Shown here: positions 19,171 through 29,123 of the stretch, piece after piece
Layout: every line of letters starts with the position of its first letter
How positions within the stretch are numbered: position 1 is the stretch's first letter
Source: Pseudovibrio sp. JCM 19062
Lineage (GTDB): Bacteria; Pseudomonadota; Alphaproteobacteria; Rhizobiales; Stappiaceae
Assembly (NCBI GenBank): GCA_001310715.1
Contig: BAXV01000045.1
Coordinates: forward strand, 1 to 32,053
DNA: 32,053 nucleotides
Reading direction: 5' to 3'
Program-made: the position numbers and the translations under genes
The notes under the pieces: model-generated
What the model was told of the DNA's origin: nothing
The model's database searches: none
Seen by the model: the letters and a program-made list of their open reading frames with translations, nothing else

Positions 19171-19257
19171 CCCAAGTCATATTGCTGACAGAAATTGCGT
19201 ATGTTTGAGAGGGAGGCCAAGATGTGCAGTGATTCCATTTTGAAGTAGAAAGTTGTC

Positions 19258-20303
19258 ATGAATATTGATTTGCTACGTCGCCTCTGTGAAACTCCAGGCG
19301 TCCCTGGACATGAGCATCGAGTGCGTGACCTTATTCTGAAGGAAATTGAAGGCGTGTTTGACGATGTTCAAACGGACGCCATGGGCTCCCTTATTTGCCG
19401 CCGTGATTCACGCAAGCCTTCGCAGAATGGTGAGAAACCGAAGAAGGTTATGCTGCTTTGCCATATGGATGAGATTGGTTTTCTGGTCTCTCATATTACC
19501 GATAAGGGGTTCGTTTACGTCCAGCCTGTTGGCGGGTTTGATCCACGCAACCTGTTTTCCCGCCGGGTTCTGGTTTCAACGGATGAAGGCGACTTGAAAG
19601 GGGTTATGAATCCTGCAGGTCGGCCTGTTCATATTGCTACACCGGAAGATCGCAAAAAAAATACCTGAAGTTACCGAATTCATTATTGATCTTGGCCTTG
19701 GTGAAAAGACGAAGGACGTGGTGAAGGTCGGCGATATGGTGACCTTGATGAGCCTCTCATTGAGGTTGGTGAAAAGGTTGTTTCTAAAGCGCTTGATAAC
19801 CGGGTGGCGTGCTGGCTTGGCATCGAGGCCATGCGTGCTCTTGGGGATGCGGATCATTCCTGTGAGATCTATGTTGCCTTTACCAGTCAGGAAGAGGTTG
19901 GATTGCGGGGTGCGAAGACTGCTGCCTATGCCATCAAGCCGGATATCGGACTGGGTATTGATATTACGCTTGCCTGCGATACGCCGGGTGTTCCTGAACA
20001 GGACCGGACAAGCGAGCAGGGCAAGGGCTTTGGGCTTCATGTGAAGGACAGCTCCTTCATTGCTGACTTGCAGCTTGTGAAGGATATCGAAGAGCTGGCC
20101 AAGACAGAAGAGATTCCTTATCAGCGCACGATGCTCCGCTCTGGCGGTCAGGATGGGGCTGCGGCACAGCAGGCTGCAGCTGGTGCCAAGCTGTCGGCAT
20201 CGTGGTTGGTACACGGTATGTGCACACTGTGACCGAGATGATTGATAAGGGCGACCTGCTTGCGGCGCGCGATATTCTGGCATCCTATCTGAAGCACAAC
20301 TGA
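19258..20303 (+). CDS. M42-family metallo-aminopeptidase (three frame breaks)
   Basis: A cytosolic di-metal aminopeptidase of the M42 (FrvX/YsdC-like) family, which usually forms dodecameric shells that trim peptides. Visible metal ligands: His in MLLCHMDEIGFLV, Asp in VSKALDNRVACWLG, the Glu pair in TSQEEVGLRGAK, Asp in GIDITLACDTPG, and His in RYVHTVTEMIDKGDL. The frame breaks at an A8 run, 19654-19661 (one A too many; corrected RKKIPEVTEFIID), at 19747 (G missing; MVTLDEPLIEVGEKV) and at 20190 (G missing; AKAVGIVVGTRYVH). Corrected length is 348 residues. The exact substrate is unknown; some members were once called endoglucanases in error. Confidence 0.92.
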
Positions 20304-20329
20304 TATCCTCAGTCGTTGCTTGAAAAGCT

Positions 20330-20371
20330 TTGCCTCCAGACCCCAAGTTCAGCGGGTCTGGAGGCTTTTTT
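20330..20371. terminator. Terminator between the convergent peptidase and EamA genes
   Basis: GCCTCCAGACCC pairs with GGGTCTGGAGGC around a 10-base loop. On the plus strand it is followed by TTTTTTG, so it ends the peptidase transcript. On the minus strand the following T content is weak (AAAGCTTTT), so it may only partly stop the EamA transcript. Confidence 0.9.
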
Positions 20372-20372
20372 G

Positions 20373-21293
20373 TTAGGCGGGTGCCTTTGCTTTTCCGGCC
20401 AGTCTTCTGGTGAGGCGGCCATCAATGAGTAGCAGGGCGGTAAAGATGGCTGCCATGCCGACCCAGTGATTGGTTTCCAGTCGTTCATTCAGGAAGATTG
20501 CGCCCAGCATGATTGCGCTGACCGGGATAACCAAGGTTACGGAGGCTGCGTTGGTCGCTCCGGCGAGTTTGAAAAGCTGGATGTACAATATGAAGGCGAA
20601 GCCGGTGCATGCCAACGCAAGGATGAGGACGCTTGCCCATGTCATCGCCGAGGCCTGCATCAGTTGCTCGACAGGCGCCGCATAGAGGACTGCGGGTACC
20701 AGCAGGATTGTGGAGGCTGTGAGCTGGCCGGTTGCCAGTGCGGCAGGTGGCAGTTTTCTCATGCGCATTATGACAAGTGCGCCGAAGGCATAACACAGAG
20801 CTGCCCCTAAAACTGCGAACTGAGGCAGGATTTGACCGCTGGCTCCACTGAGTGCATCTGCGCCAACCATGATCGCCACACCGATAATTCCAATCGTGGC
20901 TGCAACGAGCTTGGTTACGGTCAACTTTTCTTCGGTACTCAACACCTGCATGACAAGCATTGTGAAGATTGGGGTGAAGGCGTTGAGAACGGACGCCAAT
21001 CCGGCTGCTATGTACTGTTGCCCCCAGAAGATGAGAGAGAAGGGGACGACATTATTGACGAAGCCGAGCACGAGGAAGCTCCCAATCCACTTTGCGGAAA
21101 GCGGGATGGCTTGTTTTGTAATGAGCAGGTAGCCCCACATGCCCACAGCTGCGATTCCTACCCGGAGGAAGACCAGAGTGATGGGAGCAATTTCTGCTAG
21201 TGCAACTTTGGCAAAAAAAGAATGAGCCTCCCCATAGGTGCCCAGCAGCAGGAGAATAGACCAGCCGAGCCAGTCGAGTTTTTGTGCATTCAT
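20373..21293 (-). CDS. EamA/DMT-superfamily transporter
   Basis: A ten-helix drug/metabolite transporter made of two EamA repeats, probably an exporter or importer of amino acids or other small metabolites; the substrate cannot be told. The frame is open throughout (306 residues), but residues near 20-27 read GTYGEAHS instead of the expected GTLWGGSFFFAKVAL. This is explained by two compensating errors: a G missing at 21237-21238 and one base too many in the A7 run 21213-21219 (plus strand). The second repeat is clear (LGAALCYAFGALVIMR; VIPVSAIMLGAIFLNERL). It is convergent with the peptidase and divergent from purA. Confidence 0.9.
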   Translation of the reverse strand: MNAQKLDWLGWSILLLLGTYGEAHSFFAKVALAEIAPITLVFLRVGIAAVGMWGYLLITKQAIPLSAKWIGSFLVLGFVNNVVPFSLIFWGQQYIAAGLASVLNAFTPIFTMLVMQVLSTEEKLTVTKLVAATIGIIGVAIMVGADALSGASGQILPQFAVLGAALCYAFGALVIMRMRKLPPAALATGQLTASTILLVPAVLYAAPVEQLMQASAMTWASVLILALACTGFAFILYIQLFKLAGATNAASVTLVIPVSAIMLGAIFLNERLETNHWVGMAAIFTALLLIDGRLTRRLAGKAKAPA

Positions 21294-22953
<1,660 letters not shown>

Positions 22954-22990
22954 GTCGTAGGATGAAGCTCTGGGAGCAATGGGCAGTTAA

Positions 22991-24739
22991 ATGGCGGACT
23001 ATAATTCCGTTCTGAAAAAGGCGGTAGCTGGTTTACAAGAGAACACTGGTTCTGCACGGCGTGCAGTTTATCAGCGTGCGCGAAACGCAATTGTAAAGCA
23101 ACTCAAGAGTTACGATCCTCCGCTGTCACCCTCCCAGATCACTGAGGAGCAGCTGAAGCTTGAAGAGGCCATTCGTAAGGTCGAAGCGGAAGCTGCTCGT
23201 GAGTCTCTCGGGTTGGGGCGGCCTAAGACCACCCCAGCTCCAAGTGCGCCGCCACCAGCGGCCTCTGCGACAGCTCATGTGCCAACGGATGATGTGAAAT
23301 CCAAGGCAGACCGTGAGCCGCAAGCACCTGCTCACGAGGAACCCAAGGCACCTGCCTCCAAAGCAGATGTGTTTAAAGAGGCTGTTCGTGCTGCGCAGGA
23401 TCTTGGTAGTGCCGCGCATCAGGCCAACCAAATGGCGCGCGATCAACTGCCCAAAACGCCGGGTGAGCCGAAAGAGCGAAAAGAGCCAGAACTGGGTGTT
23501 CCCAGCGGGAGCGCTTCTGATGAGCCTGCCGGGTCGCTGCCAACGAAGGGTACCGTTGAGACAAGTGCTGAAGAGCGCGCTTGGGTTCCAGGTGAGGCCC
23601 GTCGTTCCAAGAAGGAAACAAAAGGCAAGGCGGCTCCCGAGATTGACGAGCCTGCCAAGGTTAAACCAAAGACAAGTCGCAAACCTGCTTCTTCCCGCAA
23701 GCCTGTTCTCGCACAGCGTGTTGGCGATGGCATTGAGCAGGAAGAGGGACTGAAGCCGTCCAACGCGCGCCGTTTTGTCACTTTGATCATCGTGGCTGTC
23801 GTTATTCTTGGTGTTGCAGCAGGTGTTTACAGCCAGCGCAATACAATTCTTTCTTTAATTCTGCCGGTTGAGACAAGTGACAGTGGCGGGGCTGATGGTG
23901 TGACACCGAGTGCGGATGAGCCGCTCCGGGTTGAGCCAGAGCGCACGCCGAAGAAGAACACTGATCGCTTGTTGCCATCTGACGAAGAAGCCAAGGTTGC
24001 TCCGGATGCAACCCGCGTTACGACAACGCGGATCACCCGGAATTCTTCGAGCGCGACTCAGGCAGAAACTTCCACACAGCCGTCCGTGGTGCAAGCTCCT
24101 GATATTCCAGCTGCTCAGGTTCTGCCGGTTAACGAGCCGGAGCCGCAGGTTGCGGCCGTGGAGACCAATTCGGTTCCGCCAGCTGAGAGCATTGGAACGA
24201 AGGCAGCAATTTCTCCCATGGCCCAGCAAAGCATTCTTTACGAAGAAGCTCTGATTCAGGGTGGAGCAGGGTCAGCATCACGTGGCAACGTTGTCTGGAC
24301 GTTGGATGAAGCGGACGGGGTTTCTGTTATCAAGGCAGTGGCGACTCTTCCTGCCCGTGATCTTGCCGTTGAAATGACGCTGAAACCAAATACAGACCAG
24401 TCCCTTCCTGCAAGCCATTTGCTTGAGCTGAATTTCCTCTTTCCCCCCGGGTTTGATGGTAAGGGCGTAGAGCAGGTTCCGGGCTTGATCCTTAAGACCA
24501 CCGAGTCTGCTCCTGGTGAACCTCTTGATGGTGCTGCGGTGAAGGTTTCTGACTCTCTCTTCTGGATCGCGCTTTCTGATAGTGCTGACGAGCGCACAAA
24601 GAACCTGAAGCGACTGGTCGAGCAGGAGTGGATTGATGTGCCGCTGCTGTATAACACTGGTCGCCGGGCTATGCTGACCTTTGAAAAGGGCACGACCGGT
24701 AACAAGGTGATTGCTCAGGCTATCAAGAACTGGCAGTAA
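22991..24739 (+). CDS. Single-pass membrane protein with conserved ends, function unknown
   Basis: A 582-residue protein I do not recognise by name, though similar proteins follow purA in some Rhizobiales (recollection, not a search). Residues 1-75 look helical and charged (SVLKKAVAGLQENTGSARRAVYQRARNAIV, shown here in part: VLKKAVAGLQENTGSARR). Residues about 80-255 are low-complexity, rich in Pro, Ala, Lys and Glu. One membrane helix lies at about 262-282 (VTLIIVAVVILGVAAGVY). A second disordered stretch runs to about 405. Residues about 408-582 form a compact domain (MAQQSILYEEALIQGG to IAQAIKNWQ). The topology is probably N-terminus inside and C-terminal domain in the periplasm. It starts 37 bases after purA and is followed by a terminator, so the two probably share a transcript. 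The frame is intact. Confidence 0.8.
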   Translation: MADYNSVLKKAVAGLQENTGSARRAVYQRARNAIVKQLKSYDPPLSPSQITEEQLKLEEAIRKVEAEAARESLGLGRPKTTPAPSAPPPAASATAHVPTDDVKSKADREPQAPAHEEPKAPASKADVFKEAVRAAQDLGSAAHQANQMARDQLPKTPGEPKERKEPELGVPSGSASDEPAGSLPTKGTVETSAEERAWVPGEARRSKKETKGKAAPEIDEPAKVKPKTSRKPASSRKPVLAQRVGDGIEQEEGLKPSNARRFVTLIIVAVVILGVAAGVYSQRNTILSLILPVETSDSGGADGVTPSADEPLRVEPERTPKKNTDRLLPSDEEAKVAPDATRVTTTRITRNSSSATQAETSTQPSVVQAPDIPAAQVLPVNEPEPQVAAVETNSVPPAESIGTKAAISPMAQQSILYEEALIQGGAGSASRGNVVWTLDEADGVSVIKAVATLPARDLAVEMTLKPNTDQSLPASHLLELNFLFPPGFDGKGVEQVPGLILKTTESAPGEPLDGAAVKVSDSLFWIALSDSADERTKNLKRLVEQEWIDVPLLYNTGRRAMLTFEKGTTGNKVIAQAIKNWQ

Positions 24740-24770
24740 GCCGATTTTCTTTATTTTACTTGAATTTCAA

Positions 24771-24808
24771 GGGTCTTGGTTCTCTCGGAACTGAGGCCTT
24801 TTTTTTCT
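24771..24808 (+). terminator. Strong terminator after the purA-linked gene
   Basis: GGTCTTGGTTC pairs with GAACTGAGGCC (11 bp with G-T pairs) around TCTCG, followed by eight T residues. It separates the upstream genes from the thi locus. Confidence 0.9.
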
Positions 24809-24875
24809 TATGCTGACTTTGCTCGTTGGAAAATTTGCTTGCAAACATGGGTGGAAACGCGCATGGTCTGGCAAA

Positions 24876-24965
24876 TCCGAGGGGTGCTTTTCTTCAGGAA
24901 AAGCTGAGATTGCGTTGAGCTAACCCTTTGAACCTGATCCGGGTAATGCCGGCGAAGGGACGGGA
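24876..24965 (+). promoter_or_regulatory. TPP riboswitch (THI element)
   Basis: The conserved thi-box parts occur in order: GAGGGGTGC, a short hairpin (CTTTTCTTCAGGAAAAG), CTGAGAT, a variable arm, AACCCTTTGAACCTGATC, then CCGGGTAATGCCGGCGAAGG. This matches the thiamine-pyrophosphate aptamer. It lies upstream of transporter genes whose products resemble a thiamine-precursor system, so thiamine pyrophosphate should shut the locus off. The probable expression platform is at 24983-25018. Confidence 0.97.
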
Positions 24966-24982
24966 CCTGAGTTATTTTCCCC

Positions 24983-25018
24983 GGATCTCAATATCTGCAT
25001 TTTTGTAGCGGGAGATCC
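24983..25018 (+). promoter_or_regulatory. Candidate ribosome-site sequestering hairpin of the riboswitch
   Basis: GGATCTC (24983-24989) is the exact inverse of GAGATCC (25012-25018). The right arm overlaps a GGGAG ribosome site (25010-25014) that lies six bases before GTG 25020. No T run follows, so translational rather than transcriptional control is the better reading. Confidence 0.5.
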
Positions 25019-25019
25019 T

Positions 25020-25106
25020 GTGCCGAAAATCGCCAGAGAGCTAAGCCAAGCTCCGTTCTTCCGCCGTTTTGATGCCCAATGCCGTTGTTGGGAGCCGACA
25101 TGCTGA
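25020..25106 (+). CDS. Candidate 28-codon leader ORF overlapping the permease start
   Basis: A GTG at 25020 with GGGAG upstream opens a frame of 28 codons. It starts VPKIARELSQAPFFRRFDAQ and ends with a cysteine-rich tail (CRCWEPTC). It stops at 25104-25106, overlapping the permease ATG at 25100, an arrangement that would couple their translation. No family is recognised. It may be a true small protein, a leader peptide or chance; given the many run-length errors here it could also be the start of a longer frame. Confidence 0.3.
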   Translation: MPKIARELSQAPFFRRFDAQCRCWEPTC

Positions 25107-25854
25107 AGCGAGCTTTAAAGCGAGTTCTTCGAAGCCTTTTCGGGGTTCTGCTTTTTGTTCTCCTCTGGGAAGGTGTGGTGCGGATTGGAGAGTTTCCTCC
25201 GTTCCTGCTGCCAGGTCCGGCGGCGGTGTGGGCCGCTTTTCTCAATCAGGGTACGTTTTTGCTGTATCATGCCGGGATTACTGCTTGGGAGACGGTTCTG
25301 GGCTTTGTTTTTGGTGTGAGTGCAGGGGCATTGTTGGCCATACTGCTGTCCATGTCCCAACGTACGTTCATTTCTGCTTCCGCCCATTACGGCGATTCAA
25401 TCTCTTCCGGTCTTTGCGATTGCACCACTGCTGGTGTTGTGGTTCGGCTTTGGGCTCGCTTCCAAGGTGGTGATGGCCGTGATCGTGATCTTCTTTTCCG
25501 TCACCTCTACCTTCTTCGATGGTTTGCGGAGGACGGACCAGTCGCTGCTTGATCTTGGAAAGCTCCACGGTCTCAACCGCTGGCAAACGCTGCGCCACAT
25601 CCGTATTCCGGCTGCGTTGCCGTCGCTGGCGTCGGGTATGCGGATTGCTGCGGTTTTTGCGCGATCGGGGCCGTGATTGGAGAATGGGTTGGTGCGAAAG
25701 GTGGGCTGGCTTTCATCATGCTGCAGTCCAATGCGCGTATGCAAACGGCGACCATGTTTGCGGCGTTAATCCTGCTTGCGTTGATGGTGCTAAGCTACGG
25801 GCAGTTGTTGAGTTTGCCACTTCTCGGATGATCTATTGGCAAAAAGAGAGTTAG
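25100..25854 (+). CDS. thiX: Thiamine-precursor ABC transporter permease, ThiX-like (three frame breaks)
   Basis: The membrane subunit of an ABC importer, probably for hydroxymethylpyrimidine-type thiamine precursors, judging from the TPP riboswitch and the ThiY-like neighbour. It starts behind GGGAG at ATG 25100. Helices include RSLFGVLLFVLLWEGVV and VFAIAPLLVLWFGFGLAS. The coupling (EAA-like) loop is FFDGLRRTDQSLLDLGKLHG, followed by RIPAALPSLASGMRIA. Frame breaks lie at 25371-25373 (one T too many, or two bases lost), 25662 (one C lost; AAVFAPIGAVIGEWVGAKG) and 25799-25801 (one G lost; LSYGAVVEFATSRMIYWQKES). Corrected length is about 251 residues. The name rests on context. Confidence 0.85.
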
Positions 25855-25879
25855 CTCTCAGAGTGTGAGGACATGACCT

Positions 25880-26816
25880 ATGAAAAAACTAGGTATGCTG
25901 TTTGGTGCGGCGATGCTTGCAAGTACACTTCAGGTGCAGGCGGCGGATAAGCTGACTGTTCTGCTGGACTGGTTTGCAAACCCGGATCATGCGCCAATTG
26001 TGGTGGCAAAGGCACGGGGCTTTTTTTGAGAAGGAAGGTCTTGATGTTGAGCTGATTGAGCCGGCTGACCCGTCCATGCCGCCAAAGCTGGTTGCGGCGG
26101 GGCAGGGAGATATTGCTGTGTCCTATCAGCAGACCTTGCATCCGCAAATCGATGAGGGCATGCCGTTGATGCGTATCGGGACGTTGGTCTCAACGCCACT
26201 GAACACGCTGATCGTTTTGGAAGATGGTCCGATCAAGACAATCGCAGATCTGAAGGGCAAGCGGATTGGCTATTCCACATCCGGTTTTGAGAGCGCCATG
26301 CTTGGCAAGATGCTTTCCACTGCTGGTCTGAGCTCAGATGATGTGGAAATGATCAACGTGAATTTCTCGTTGTCTCCTTCGTTGATGACTGGTCAGGTTG
26401 ATGGGTGATTGGGGGCTACCGCAATTTCGAGCTGAACCAGATGGAGATTGAAGGCGCGAAAGGGCGTGCGTTCTATCCAGAAGAAAATGGTGTACCAGTT
26501 TATGATGAACTGATCTACGTGGCGCACAAAGACAAGCTGGATGATCCGCGGCTCAAGAAGTTCATGAACGCGATTGAGGCTGCAACCGTTTACCTGCTGA
26601 ATAACCCTCAAGACTCTTGGCAGGGGTTCCTTGAGGTCTATCCAAACCTTGATGATGAGCTGAACAAGCGGGCATGCTGATACGCTGCCACGTTTCGCGA
26701 GCCGTCCGGCTGCGCTGGATGTGGGGCGTTATGAACGTTTTGCGAATTTCCTGATTGAGCAGGGGCTCATTAAAACAGCGCCCCCGGTTGAAACTTACGC
26801 GGTTGAATTGCGCTAA
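25880..26816 (+). CDS. thiY: Thiamine-precursor ABC transporter substrate-binding protein, ThiY-like (three frame breaks)
   Basis: A periplasmic binding protein of the NMT1/THI5-like family. A signal peptide (KKLGMLFGAAMLASTLQVQA) precedes LTVLLDWFANPDHAPIVVAKARGFF, the usual opening of ThiY proteins, then LIEPADPSMPPKLVAAGQGDIAVSYQQ (given here as PADPSMPPKLVAAGQGD) and KRIGYSTSGFESAMLG. Breaks: the T7 run at 26021-26027 has one T too many; one G is lost at 26403-26405 (GQVDGVIGGYRNFEL); two G are apparently lost at 26675-26676 (NKRAWADTLPRFASRP). Corrected length is 312 residues with the stop at 26814-26816. No ATPase (ThiZ) gene follows. Confidence 0.88.
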
Positions 26817-26838
26817 CCCATATAGGTCTAAACTAATT

Positions 26839-26873
26839 TGAGAGCCTCCGAGTTTCGGGGGCTCTCTTTATTT
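26839..26873 (+). terminator. Strong terminator after thiY
   Basis: GAGAGCC-T-CCGA pairs with TCGG-G-GGCTCTC around GTT (an almost perfect 12-bp stem) and is followed by TTTATTTG. It lies between the convergent thiY and the cyclase-like gene. Its minus-strand flank is AT-rich but lacks a T run. Confidence 0.92.
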
Positions 26874-26888
26874 GTGTGCCAAATGCTA

Positions 26889-28952
26889 TTACTGCGCTGC
26901 ATCCTTGACCGCTTCATGCTCAGCCAGATCGCTGAAGATGTGCTTTTCAAAGGCGGCGTAGATGGCGTGGTACTCTCCCTCCGAGAGTGATTTGCATTCA
27001 TCCATCAGGGTGAGTGCTTTCTTTTTATCGTTTTCCTCAAAGAGCGCGTAGACCATGCTGCAATGGGTGTTCTTGAGCTTGAGGAAGCCTTCGGAGAAGG
27101 CCAGAGAAGGATCACCCAACAACGCAAAGGAACGCATCTCGTAGCGGCTGGTTTTGACGGGAATGGTCTCCAGCATGGCGAGTTCCTGCATGTGACCGCG
27201 TGTGGTTTCGCAGATGAGGAGGTTGTGGCCTGCTTCTTTGCAGTGGCGGGCCAGATCATCAGCCAGATCAACGCATTTGCCGAGCGGGGCGTATCTGAAA
27301 TGGCGTCGTGTGCCGGTTTCGCCAAGTGTGGCTAATCCGGTTGCGATGCCAATGTCGAGCGTGACCGCGTGGTCTTTCATATTCTTTCGATTGAAATTGA
27401 AGCGGTCCTTAAGGTTGAAGCGTTTCATCTGCTTCAGCATTTCAAATGCGGCGCGGCAGGCGTGGGATGCGTGGAAGGGATCGTCAAGCGGAGCGTTCCA
27501 ATAGGCGCTGAGGCCAGCGGTGCTCATGGTGTTCAGTGTGCCTTCATGGACATGGACCTCATCCAGATGAGCGGCTTGGAAGCCGTTGGAGAAGCCTGCG
27601 AGATCCTGAGGGGACAATCCCTCATAATAGCGGTGAAAGTGCCTGATATGGGTCGAGAGGCTCGTGATTTCGCGCTGTTGGCCTTCCAAAGGCAACGGGT
27701 CCGCGTTTGAGAGCAGGCGCTGCATTTGTTTTGGTGACAGGATGCCTGCAAACCGTTCAGTGGTTTGGCTTCGGTGGCTCTTGAAAGTGAGCCGCCGGAT
27801 TGTGCTGGTGAGTGCGAAGATAAGCAGAATGATAAGTGAGGGATAGAACGGTTCGAGGAGCCTGTTCTCAAGCGCAAACTGGTGGAATGCGGCGGTGTTT
27901 ATTGCCAGTAAAGTCAGCACTGTAACTGCGAGAGCGAACCGGAAACTCTGGCTTGCGGAGATCACAGCAATGGCGCCTCCAAGCAGGAATAGTGCCGCAA
28001 TTTCAGCGTATTGCGCCCATGGTGGAATGGTGAGGAAGTTGCCTGTATTCAGTGTCTGGAGTGCCTGCGCGTGTCGCTCTGAGCTTCTGGACTGTGTGCC
28101 AATGACAAAGATGCTGTTCTGCGCAGGGGACCAGTTTTTGAGGGTGGCACTGTCCGACAGGATCTCCTCGGCACTAAGGGTATAATTCGAGGTTTCCCGT
28201 GTGCTGAAGATCATCATCTTGCTGTCGGAAGTGACAGGAACTTGGAGAGATTGGCTTTCCAGTTGATAGCCTTGCGCAGTCTGTGCGAGTTGGAACTGCT
28301 GCGCAGCTGGTGAGTTTGACTGCTTCCAGGCTTGTAAGGCGAGTGAGGCGTGGTGCTCTGTTTTGCCTTGGAACTGAAGAGGGTAGAGCAGGGCGGATGA
28401 ACCATGCGTATAGTGATCGTCGCTCTGGTATCCGGTGGCTTGGGAGAACCTTAAGTAGTTGGAAAGGGGAGGCTTTTTTGTGGCAGCGTCTGTTGCCGGC
28501 CTGTTCAGGATGACCGGATAATGTGAGATGATTGTTTGCAGCAGGAGGTCGTGATTTGGGTAGGTTGCCCTTAAGGAGGGCTGTAGCGTGTCATAGATCC
28601 GGCTTCGCAGAGTAGGCGAGGCGAGATCAGCTTTTCTTAAGTCAGCATCGATGATCAGGAGCTTGGGGTTATACTCCCCCAGCTTTTGAAGGGTTTGCGC
28701 GAGCTGCAGACGCTGATAGACCGGCTCCTGCGCTGGATCTGCTGATTCAGGGCTGAGGTAAATTGTGTAGACTGGTGTACCTGATGTGGTGTTCGGCCAC
28801 GCCAATTGCAGTGCTGTTTGGCTTAAATATCCGACATTCTCTAATGCCTGTGGGTAGAGGATGCGGACGAGTATAGCTATTGCTATGAGTATAAAGGATA
28901 GGACCGCAGCAAGCGCGCGGTTGGTCTTTGATAGCCAGCCAGAGCCGAACAT
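26889..28952 (-). CDS. CHASE2-domain protein with degenerate adenylate/guanylate cyclase domain
   Basis: A signalling protein of about 687 residues with an intact frame. Order: a membrane helix near the N-terminus (LAAVLSFILIAIAILVRIL), a CHASE2-type extracytoplasmic sensor (about 40-310; includes LGEYNPKLLIIDADLRKADL), three close membrane helices (about 325-395), and a class III cyclase homology domain (about 430-620). The catalytic residues are not conserved. The first metal Asp is His (TSLSTHIRHF against the usual FSDIRGF). The second metal site reads MSTAGLSAYWNAP instead of IGDAVMAFW. The Asn and Arg of VNLASRLE are replaced in VDLADDLA. It is probably catalytically dead. ATG 28952 has GGGGGGA upstream; TTG 28967 is an alternative. 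Confidence 0.88.
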   Translation of the reverse strand: MFGSGWLSKTNRALAAVLSFILIAIAILVRILYPQALENVGYLSQTALQLAWPNTTSGTPVYTIYLSPESADPAQEPVYQRLQLAQTLQKLGEYNPKLLIIDADLRKADLASPTLRSRIYDTLQPSLRATYPNHDLLLQTIISHYPVILNRPATDAATKKPPLSNYLRFSQATGYQSDDHYTHGSSALLYPLQFQGKTEHHASLALQAWKQSNSPAAQQFQLAQTAQGYQLESQSLQVPVTSDSKMMIFSTRETSNYTLSAEEILSDSATLKNWSPAQNSIFVIGTQSRSSERHAQALQTLNTGNFLTIPPWAQYAEIAALFLLGGAIAVISASQSFRFALAVTVLTLLAINTAAFHQFALENRLLEPFYPSLIILLIFALTSTIRRLTFKSHRSQTTERFAGILSPKQMQRLLSNADPLPLEGQQREITSLSTHIRHFHRYYEGLSPQDLAGFSNGFQAAHLDEVHVHEGTLNTMSTAGLSAYWNAPLDDPFHASHACRAAFEMLKQMKRFNLKDRFNFNRKNMKDHAVTLDIGIATGLATLGETGTRRHFRYAPLGKCVDLADDLARHCKEAGHNLLICETTRGHMQELAMLETIPVKTSRYEMRSFALLGDPSLAFSEGFLKLKNTHCSMVYALFEENDKKKALTLMDECKSLSEGEYHAIYAAFEKHIFSDLAEHEAVKDAAQ

Positions 28953-28957
28953 GTCAT

Positions 28958-28975
28958 TTCCCCCCAAGAGGGGAA
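28958..28975 (-). promoter_or_regulatory. Hairpin covering the ribosome site of the cyclase-like gene
   Basis: On the minus strand TTCCCC and GGGGAA pair, taking in the GGGGGGA that serves ATG 28952. Such pairing would lower translation unless opened. A 6-bp stem with a 6-base loop could also be chance in a G-rich ribosome site. Confidence 0.35.
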
Positions 28976-29072
28976 GCGACCCTACTCACCTAACATCCCC
29001 TCATTAATTAACCTTAGGAGAGGCTTGAGGGTACTACAAGCTTGGCTGTTTATTTAAAAGGATGTTCCTACA

Positions 29073-29096
29073 AATTAATTGTATTTTAGATTAATT
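29073..29096. promoter_or_regulatory. AT-rich inverted repeat upstream of the cyclase-like gene
   Basis: AATTAAT (29073-29079) and ATTAATT (29090-29096) form a dyad with a 10-base spacer in the 271-base gap between the cyclase-like gene and rpoH. It could be an operator for the cyclase-like gene, whose promoter must lie here. A TTAATTAA palindrome lies at about 29005-29012. Confidence 0.3.
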
Positions 29097-29123
29097 CATC
29101 TCAACTTTTACACATCTGGGAGT

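Noticed and set aside
19654..19661. The A8 run as a genuine slippage (phase-variation) site in the peptidase
   Set aside because: The same gene has two other single-base errors and the same type of extra A/T occurs in two other genes, so a technical cause is simpler.
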